Assembly: GCA_024280015.1 (NCBI GenBank)
Contig: JAJRQY010000157.1
Coordinates: 1-64,000 of the forward strand
Direction: 5' to 3'
DNA from: Actinomycetes bacterium
GTDB taxonomy: Bacteria; Actinomycetota; Acidimicrobiia; Acidimicrobiales; SZUA-35
Length of the DNA: 64,000 nucleotides
Positions within the stretch are counted from its first letter, which is position 1. Every line of letters starts with the position of its first letter. The notes below the pieces were generated by a model. That model worked only from the letters and a program-made list of their open reading frames with translations, was not told the origin of the DNA and did no database searches. The position numbers and the translations under genes are program-made. This document shows, in pieces, positions 58,746-64,000 of this stretch.

Positions 58746-59762
58746 CTACTCCGAGGCCTTGATATAGACCGCTCCCTGAGCGGCAACGACCTCGACAATA
58801 AGTTTCATCCCAGCAATATCGCCGGCAGGCGCCATCCAGCAGACGTTTCCTTCAACCACGCCACCGGGGAACAACTCCGTTGCATGATCAATACCATCGG
58901 GTACTGATCCGCAACTATCGCCAGACTCGGTCAGAACCCGTGCTGAAGGTCCCAAGCCTTTGAATTGGAGATCCGAGATTCGAACGGGTGCTGGCCCTGA
59001 CTTATAGGTGAGGCGGATGGGGATAGTGATGTAGATGGAACCTTCATCGGGAACCTGATTCGACGTGCTTTCGGCCAGGACCGCATTGGTGCTGTCAACC
59101 GCTGGTCCTGTTACCTGAACCACCCAGCGAGCTTGCTCGCCACCATTGTCCAGGTCGTCATAGAAGACGCCGACCGGGTCATTGATTGCCCACGGTTCGT
59201 TAAGACTCCCAGGTCCCACTCCTGCCGGAGGTAGAACTTCGGTCGTTGTGGTTGAATCCAGGTCAGCAGACGCCGGAAGCGTGGTCGCTACTGCTCCGCT
59301 GTCATCGGAACGTCCCAACGCGAGGTAGAGGGGAACGGCAACGAGTACGGCACCGACAAGCAACCCAAGAACGACCAACAGGCCCTTGCGACTTGACTTG
59401 GCCTTGGCTCCCGGTGCTGGTTCCATTCCAGGTGCTCCAAGGGCTGGAGCGGGCGCAGGAACGGGTTCTGGCGCTCCAGGGGCTGGCTGCGGGGCACCAG
59501 GGGCGGGGGCGACCGTTGGCGGAGCGACCGAAACGGGAGGGACATAGGACCCAGCGGCTGGCGTTGGTCTGGCCGGTGGTACTTCAACTGCCGGGATCTG
59601 CATTGTTGGCTGCTCGGCCGCGGGAGCGTCGATTGCTTCGGTGGGGGCTGGCCCTGGTCCATAGCCCTCTGGCCACCAAAGCCCGCCAGGGGCCTGGTAC
59701 CAACCTTCCGGTGGCGGCCAGGGATATTCATTGTTGTCCCAAGCCTGATAGCTCTCACTCAC
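58746..59762 (-). CDS. Pro/Ala-rich membrane protein with DUF4352-like outer domain
   Basis: A 338-residue protein. Residues 1-120 are cytoplasmic, starting WPPPEGWYQAPGGLWWPEGYG and then Pro/Ala/Val-rich repeats; a basic KAKSSRKG stop precedes one membrane segment at about 126-147 (LLVVLGLLVGAVLVAVPLYL). After a Ser/Thr linker, an extracellular Ig-like domain follows (VGVFYDDLDNGGEQARWVVQ, SIYITIPIRLTYKSG, VVEGNVCWMAPAGDIAG), similar to DUF4352 or Telokin-like lipoproteins. The N-terminal WWP box resembles actinobacterial proteins with DUF2510-like ends. Function unknown. Confidence 0.65.
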   Translation of the reverse strand: MSESYQAWDNNEYPWPPPEGWYQAPGGLWWPEGYGPGPAPTEAIDAPAAEQPTMQIPAVEVPPARPTPAAGSYVPPVSVAPPTVAPAPGAPQPAPGAPEPVPAPAPALGAPGMEPAPGAKAKSSRKGLLVVLGLLVGAVLVAVPLYLALGRSDDSGAVATTLPASADLDSTTTTEVLPPAGVGPGSLNEPWAINDPVGVFYDDLDNGGEQARWVVQVTGPAVDSTNAVLAESTSNQVPDEGSIYITIPIRLTYKSGPAPVRISDLQFKGLGPSARVLTESGDSCGSVPDGIDHATELFPGGVVEGNVCWMAPAGDIAGMKLIVEVVAAQGAVYIKASE

Positions 59763-59807
59763 GGTTCAATCCTTCAGTTCTTCGTTAGCTCTTCTTCACG
59801 TTGCTCG

Positions 59808-60950
59808 TCAGGTTGCGTCATCAACTTGAGTCGTTCGCATTCGAACAACTTCGAAACAGGCAACTGCTCCTGCCATTGCCACGTTCAGACTGTTGAGTCG
59901 ACCGGCCAACGGTATTGCTGCAACCGTATCGACCCGTTCACTCACAAGCCGGGACAGTCCCGAACCTTCTGCACCTAACACCAGAGCAATTGGTCGGCTG
60001 TCTCGTATCGGAAGCTGGAATATGGAGCTCTCTCCACCGGCATCAAGGCCAATGGTGTAGATACCAAGCTCCTGCAATCGGGTAAGTGCCGCCGGAATGC
60101 CACCAACGAGTGCCATTGGCAGATGCTCGACCGCACCAGCAGCCGTCTTGGTAACCGTCGGAGAAATATGAACCGAACGGTGGCGGGGTAGAACTACGCC
60201 TGTCACCCCAGCACACTCCGCGGTTCGCAAGATAGCCCCGAGGTTGCCAGGGTCAGTGATGCCATCCAGAACCAGAAGAAAGGCATTCTTCTTCTTGGCT
60301 AGATCATCCAGGTCCTTCTCCGGGACCGGCTGGGCCCGAGCAATCACTCCCTGATGTGAATCGGTTAACGCTTCCTGACTCATCCGTTTCCGGTTGATTG
60401 GCCGGAACGGCACCTTCATTTCAAAGGCCAGCTCCCTGATGTCATCAAGCACATCGGCAGAGTCCATGTCATCAATCATCAGGATCTCATGGATCCGGCG
60501 ATTTCCGGCAAGCAAGAGCTCACGAACAGCCTGGCGACCTTCGATCTGATCTCCCCCAAGTCCCTTCTTCTTCGTCGGGCGGCGCTCGCTGCCACCCGCA
60601 CCGCGCCGAGGACCGCCACTCTTTGCGCCTCGGGCTCCGCCACCAGGCCCACTGGACCCGCTGGACCGCTGGAAACCTCCGCCACCATCATCTCGTCGGC
60701 TGGAGCCGCCTTTGGATCCAGGAGAACCGCCCTTCTTTCCCGACCCCGCACCGCTCCCGCGTCCGCTTGTGCGACCAGAGCCGGAGCCAGACCGACCCTC
60801 GCTACCTCGACCGCCCCCACTGCCGCGGCTGCTACTGCCGCCCCGGCCGCTGCCACCTTGGCTGCCACGACCTCGTCCGCCTCCACCAGCGCTTCTGCCG
60901 CCTCCACCGCTACCTCGGCCCCCGCCGCCAGGCTGGCCCGAGCGGCTCAT
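59808..60950 (-). CDS. rlmB: 23S rRNA 2-prime-O-methyltransferase RlmB with long RGG-like leader
   Basis: A 380-residue SpoU/TrmH enzyme. The catalytic part starts at about residue 136 (IEGRQAVRELLLAGNRRIHE), followed by the SPOUT knot motifs LVLDGITDPGNLGAILRTAE, ALVLGAEGSGLSRLVSERVD and IPLAGRLNSLNVAMAGAVAC. It methylates G2251 (E. coli numbering) of 23S rRNA. The first about 130 residues are almost only Gly, Ser, Arg and Lys, an RGG-like disordered segment able to bind RNA. ATG 60950 overlaps the ispF stop as ATGA, which fixes the start. The opposite strand shows long open frames here only because of the biased composition. Confidence 0.9.
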   Translation of the reverse strand: MSRSGQPGGGGRGSGGGGRSAGGGGRGRGSQGGSGRGGSSSRGSGGGRGSEGRSGSGSGRTSGRGSGAGSGKKGGSPGSKGGSSRRDDGGGGFQRSSGSSGPGGGARGAKSGGPRRGAGGSERRPTKKKGLGGDQIEGRQAVRELLLAGNRRIHEILMIDDMDSADVLDDIRELAFEMKVPFRPINRKRMSQEALTDSHQGVIARAQPVPEKDLDDLAKKKNAFLLVLDGITDPGNLGAILRTAECAGVTGVVLPRHRSVHISPTVTKTAAGAVEHLPMALVGGIPAALTRLQELGIYTIGLDAGGESSIFQLPIRDSRPIALVLGAEGSGLSRLVSERVDTVAAIPLAGRLNSLNVAMAGAVACFEVVRMRTTQVDDAT

Positions 60951-61513
60951 CGTGCGACCACCAAGGCCACGGCATGACACTGGACGCCGCCAGCCAAGCC
61001 GGCGACACCTTCGGTACGTTTTCCCTTAATACTCACGGGAGCTCCTACTGCTTCAGAAAGATTGTCCTGCATCTGTATCCGATGAGGCGCCAGTTTTGGC
61101 GAATCAAGGATCACTGTGCAATCGATATTGCTTACGGACCACCCCGCGTCAGCAAGAAGATCAGAGGCACGGGCCAAAAGGGCAAGACTGTCTGCCCCTT
61201 CAAGGTCGGGATCAGTATCGGGGAAGAGTTGGCCAATGTCACCAAGGCCTGTTGCCCCCAAGATGGCGTCAACACAAGCATGGGCGGCAACATCAGCATC
61301 GCTGTGGCCAACCAAGCCTTGTGCTTGAGGAAAGCTCACGCCGCCAAGAACGAAGATGCGGTCCGGATCCTCGGAGAAGGGGTGAACATCGAACCCTTGG
61401 CCCACCCGAATGGTGCCCGAGTTTGGCCCACCGACTGGTGCTGGCGTGGCTTCGACTGGTGCTGGCGTGGCTTCGACTGGTGCTGGCGTGGCTTCGCCAT
61501 TGTTGTCGCTCAT
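60947..61513 (-). CDS. ispF: 2-C-methyl-D-erythritol 2,4-cyclodiphosphate synthase
   Basis: A 188-residue IspF with a 30-residue extra leader. The catalytic core begins RVGQGFDVHPFSEDPDR (zinc-binding Asp and His), then GLVGHSDADVAAHACVDAI (third zinc His), LGDIGQLFPDTDP and the Glu-containing KGKRTEGVAGLAGG near the end. It makes the cyclic diphosphate of the MEP isoprenoid route. The leader contains three in-frame heptads VEATPAP from a 21-bp repeat. It is co-translated with rlmB and lies 45 bp after ispD; the usual cysS between them is absent. Confidence 0.93.
   Translation of the reverse strand: MSDNNGEATPAPVEATPAPVEATPAPVGGPNSGTIRVGQGFDVHPFSEDPDRIFVLGGVSFPQAQGLVGHSDADVAAHACVDAILGATGLGDIGQLFPDTDPDLEGADSLALLARASDLLADAGWSVSNIDCTVILDSPKLAPHRIQMQDNLSEAVGAPVSIKGKRTEGVAGLAGGVQCHAVALVVAR
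61433..61495 (-). repeat. three perfect 21-bp tandem repeats in the ispF leader
   Basis: Units 61433-61453, 61454-61474 and 61475-61495 are identical and encode Glu/Ala/Thr/Pro-Val heptads at the N-terminus of IspF. The repeat length equals that in the S1-protein gene but the sequence is unrelated. Confidence 0.95.
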
Positions 61514-61558
61514 CGGATCTGTTCTCGTCCCACTATGTCCACGTTTCTACTGGTCACA

Positions 61559-62179
61559 TCAGTCTCGCTCACGGAGAAGAGCCTCAGCCACCAAGAGATC
61601 TGATGGGACCGTGACCTTGATATTGGTTGGGTCACCCTCGACGTGAACAACAACACCGCCAGCTGCGGTAACAAGCCCGGCATCATCGGTGGCGTCATTG
61701 CCGCTGGCATGGGCGGTCTGCAAGATCGAAACGGAGAACCCCTGGGGGGTCTGTACTGCGACCAGCTCACCCCGGTCCACCGGACTTCCATCGTGACGAC
61801 GAAGGGTGTCGGTAACGGGAATGACCGGAATGACACCATCGGCGGTCTTCATTGCTTGGACCACCCGGGCAATAACTGCGGGCGACACGAGTGGGCGGGC
61901 CCCGTCGTGAATCAATACATGGCTGGCCGAAGAAGGGAGCGCGGCAAGACCGGCGCGAACCGAGGCCGATCGGGTTGCTCCTCCGGCGACCACCGTCTGG
62001 TCAGGCAGGTTGATTGTCTCGATCTGATTGACGGGGACAACAACAATGGTTCGCTGAGGGCTCGGCATGGCGTCAACTGACCAGTCCAGGACACGTTTTG
62101 GCCCCAGCGGATCCAGCTGCTTGAGACGCCCAAAGCGAGTACCGCTACCGGCGGCTACAACAATTGCCCATACCTCCAT
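61559..62179 (-). CDS. ispD: 2-C-methyl-D-erythritol 4-phosphate cytidylyltransferase
   Basis: A 206-residue IspD. The CTP loop is AIVVAAGSGTRFGRLKQLDPLG (glycine-rich, with Arg and Lys), followed by VVAGGATRSASVRAGLAAL, HDGARPLVSP and AVQTPQGFSVSILQTAH, with PTNIKVTVPSDLLVAEAL at the end. It forms CDP-ME in the MEP route. ATG 62179 (MEVWAIVVAAG) matches family starts better than upstream frames. It is divergent from the Crp-family gene by 102 bp. Confidence 0.92.
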   Translation of the reverse strand: MEVWAIVVAAGSGTRFGRLKQLDPLGPKRVLDWSVDAMPSPQRTIVVVPVNQIETINLPDQTVVAGGATRSASVRAGLAALPSSASHVLIHDGARPLVSPAVIARVVQAMKTADGVIPVIPVTDTLRRHDGSPVDRGELVAVQTPQGFSVSILQTAHASGNDATDDAGLVTAAGGVVVHVEGDPTNIKVTVPSDLLVAEALLRERD

Positions 62180-62281
62180 AGCAGTCGACGCTATCGCGAT
62201 CATCTTCTCGGTTGACTGGCTCAATCGTGGCGCTGGCCAACGACGCGACATCGGACACCCTCCACGGGCTACGGTGACCGG

Positions 62282-62941
62282 ATGGTCTCGACAGAACTCC
62301 TACGTGAAATTGATCTGTTTGCGGACTTCGACGACAACACGGTCGAAGCTCTCGCCGAATCTGCTGAGGTTCGCACTCTCAAGCGCGGCGATATGCTTTT
62401 CGCCGAGAACGACGCTCCCGCCGACCTCTTTGTCACCATCAGTGGCCGAATCGCCATGGTCAACCGTTCGATCGATGGGCGCGAGTCCGTTGTCGCCCTG
62501 ATGGAAGACGGTGACCTGTTTGGGGAGATGCCGCTTTTTGATGGCCAAAACCGCTCCACCGACGGACGAGCACTTGAGCCTTCAGAGGTTCTGGTCATCC
62601 CCTATGAACCACTCAAGGCCATCTACTCCGGTGATCCGTCCCAGCTTTGGAGGGTGGTTGAACTCCTGGCTAGCCGCCTCCGCACCATGGACGGGGTGCT
62701 CGCCGACTCGGTTTTCCTCGACGTCACCGGACGAACGGCGAAACGCCTGCTGGAAATCGCCGGTGATGCCGACGACTTCTCCCTGCCAGTGACCCAAGAA
62801 GAGCTTGCTGGCATGGTTGGAGCCAGCCGAGAACGCGTGAACAAGGCAATTGCGAGTTTCGTCCGGCTTGGTTGGATTGACCAGCGCGACCGCCGCTACC
62901 ACATCCTGAATCGACCACAGCTCGAGCTGCGGTCGCGCTAG
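62282..62941 (+). CDS. Crp/Fnr-family transcriptional regulator
   Basis: A 219-residue regulator. The cNMP-binding domain spans about residues 8-120, with the phosphate cassette at DGDLFGEMPLFDGQNRSTDGRA; the C-terminal winged helix is LPVTQEELAGMVGASRERVN followed by KAIASFVRLGWIDQRDRRY. The family in actinobacteria (GlxR/Cmr-like) usually binds cAMP. It lies between ispD and disA, converging on disA with 7 bp between. In many actinobacteria this place is taken by carD. Confidence 0.92.
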   Translation: MVSTELLREIDLFADFDDNTVEALAESAEVRTLKRGDMLFAENDAPADLFVTISGRIAMVNRSIDGRESVVALMEDGDLFGEMPLFDGQNRSTDGRALEPSEVLVIPYEPLKAIYSGDPSQLWRVVELLASRLRTMDGVLADSVFLDVTGRTAKRLLEIAGDADDFSLPVTQEELAGMVGASRERVNKAIASFVRLGWIDQRDRRYHILNRPQLELRSR

Positions 62942-62948
62942 AAGAGCC

Positions 62949-63995
62949 CTAGTCCTCAATCAGACGACGGATGCAATCCTGAATATTCTTTGCCTTGCGG
63001 ACCCCAATGCCCTCGACCTCAGTGAGGTCACTGGTTGAGGCCGAAACCACAGCATTGAGGTTGCCGAAATGGTCAACAACATTGTTGACCGCTGACTCAC
63101 TCACGCGCGGGAGGTGGGTCAATAGCCGGTAGCCCCGTGACGACAAGTGTGAGCCGTCCTCGGTGGCGGGCAGGCGGACTGTCTTAGCCAGGATTGTGGT
63201 GTCGAACAGGGCCTCGTCATCCAGACTCGCTAGACCCGACATCGCTTCCTCGATCTGGAAGGTGGTGTCGGCGTGGTAGTAGTCGCGGATAAGCAAGGCT
63301 CGGTCATCGGCGACCCCGGCCATCAGTTCGTCCAACTGGAGGCGAACAAGTCTTCCATCGGTGCCCAAGCCAACCAGATTGTGTTCGATCTCGGTGGCAA
63401 TGCGAACCACCATTTCGGACCGCTGCAAGACCTCGATCACGTGATGAAGCGAAACCAGATCTTCCAGCTCAAGAGTAGAGAGTTCCTTGGTAACACTGTC
63501 CAAGCGAATTCGATAGCGCTCCAGAGTCTGTAAGGCCTGATTTGAGCGTTCGAGAAGCCGACTGACAGATTCGATTGAGTGGCGAGAGTCGCCGGTGTAG
63601 ACCTGGATCTCTTTGCGCGACTCAGAGACGGCGATGACGGGAACGTTGAGGGAGCGAGCCACTCGTTCGGCCGTGCGGTGCCGGGTTCCGGTTTCTGATG
63701 TTGGCACGTTTGGGTTTGGCACTAGGTGCACGTTGGCCCGTGCGATCCGGCTGGCGTCTTCGGCCAGAATGATGGCGCCATCCATTTTTGCTAGTTCAGA
63801 GAGACGCTGTGGCGTATAGGCAGCATCAAGGAGAAAGCCTCCAGAACAAATGTTCAGAACATCTGGGCCATCGCCAACAATGATCAGCCCGCCGCGTCCA
63901 GATTGCAGGACGCGGTCAATTCCGTCGCGGAGCGGGGATCCGGGCGCGACTTCAGCCAACGCGCGGAGCATTGATCTGTCGGAGCGGGTTCCCAT
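62949..63995 (-). CDS. disA: DisA, DNA integrity scanning diadenylate cyclase
   Basis: A 348-residue DisA. The DAC domain (about 1-140) has both catalytic motifs: DGA at residues 72-74 (MDGAIILAED) and RHR at 105-107 (ETGTRHRTAERVA). A helical linker follows, and the C-terminal helix-hairpin-helix pair is VSASTSDLTEVEGIGVRKAK. It makes c-di-AMP from two ATP and scans DNA for branched structures. The start lies only 5 bp from the window edge, but the N-terminus matches the family, so it looks complete. radA, its usual partner, would lie outside. Confidence 0.93.
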   Translation of the reverse strand: MGTRSDRSMLRALAEVAPGSPLRDGIDRVLQSGRGGLIIVGDGPDVLNICSGGFLLDAAYTPQRLSELAKMDGAIILAEDASRIARANVHLVPNPNVPTSETGTRHRTAERVARSLNVPVIAVSESRKEIQVYTGDSRHSIESVSRLLERSNQALQTLERYRIRLDSVTKELSTLELEDLVSLHHVIEVLQRSEMVVRIATEIEHNLVGLGTDGRLVRLQLDELMAGVADDRALLIRDYYHADTTFQIEEAMSGLASLDDEALFDTTILAKTVRLPATEDGSHLSSRGYRLLTHLPRVSESAVNNVVDHFGNLNAVVSASTSDLTEVEGIGVRKAKNIQDCIRRLIED

Positions 63996-64000
63996 GGCGT

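Noticed and set aside
60489-61603. Long plus-strand open frames (162 and 326 codons) opposite rlmB and ispF
   Set aside because: They are antisense to clearly homologous genes, have extreme Arg/Pro/Ala or low-complexity content caused by the Gly/Ser-rich leader and the 21-bp repeats, and show no domain.

Overview
The window reads as chromosomal DNA of a moderately GC-rich actinobacterium, most likely an Acidimicrobiia-type lineage. The case rests on gene content: several F420-dependent luciferase-like oxidoreductases, a wax ester synthase/DGAT, a GT4-methyltransferase-toroid operon, DisA, IspD/IspF, an RlmB with a long RGG-like leader, a LytR_C protein, and a perfect actinobacterial/Gram-positive LexA box. 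I see no insertion sequence, prophage, CRISPR array or rRNA. One tRNA gene (Thr, TGT) is present. Taxonomy is inferred, not proven.

Layout. (1) 1-9.2 kb: one minus-strand operon, transcribed from 8539 leftwards: molybdenum hydroxylase FAD subunit, molybdopterin subunit, SsnA-like amidohydrolase, XdhC, YqeB, YqeC, a pteridine-reductase-like SDR and a luciferase-like oxidoreductase cut by the window edge. A divergent XRE-cupin regulator faces it. YqeB/YqeC mark selenium-dependent molybdenum hydroxylases. The standout is that the hydroxylase keeps a full-length two-[2Fe-2S] domain fold but has lost all eight cysteine ligands, while its molybdenum site looks intact. The SsnA-like protein and the SDR of the same operon have also replaced catalytic residues, although the maturation proteins look normal. 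(2) 9.2-13.1 kb: an unknown membrane protein, a GNAT gene interrupted by one in-frame TGA, and a DUF6398/pRiA4b ORF-3 protein. (3) 13.2-25.9 kb: a second small-molecule catabolic region with a VanX-like dipeptidase, an 8-oxoguanine/atrazine-type amidohydrolase and a luciferase-like oxidoreductase in one overlapping operon; divergently an SDR, an ABC ATPase, a fused double permease and an NMT1-type binding lipoprotein; then a Lipoprotein_15/DUF6529 pair, a hydantoinase, a cNMP-domain protein and a cytochrome P450. Together (1) and (3) suggest uptake and breakdown of N-heterocycles (purine, pyrimidine, pterin or hydantoin-like), which is inference.

(4) 26-42.9 kb: lipid and glycan metabolism: GT4/methyltransferase/toroid operon, acyl-CoA ligase with MaoC hydratase, serine hydrolase, F420 oxidoreductase, WS/DGAT with a histone-like tail coupled to an alpha/beta hydrolase, a GyrI-like/MGMT-like pair beside a decapitated MerR gene and a 20-bp perfect inverted repeat, GtrA, TesB and a PQQ-type sugar dehydrogenase lipoprotein. 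(5) 42.9-50.5 kb: a LexA box with a 59-residue ORF, TauE/SafE exporter, a 1057-residue BNR/VPS10-like protein, two GNATs, an ArsR-type regulator and a PAC2 protein. (6) 50.5-64 kb: mostly housekeeping: GlnD, a four-S1-domain protein with an in-frame minisatellite, sulfotransferase, FdhD behind a terminator-like leader, glycerate kinase, LytR_C protein, tRNA-Thr, RlmB, IspF, IspD, a Crp-family regulator and DisA.

Genes are packed tightly, with many 4-bp ATGA/GTGA overlaps and several convergent pairs whose stop codons overlap. No stretch above 300 bp lacks a gene; the longest gene-poor gap is the 261 bp before fdhD.
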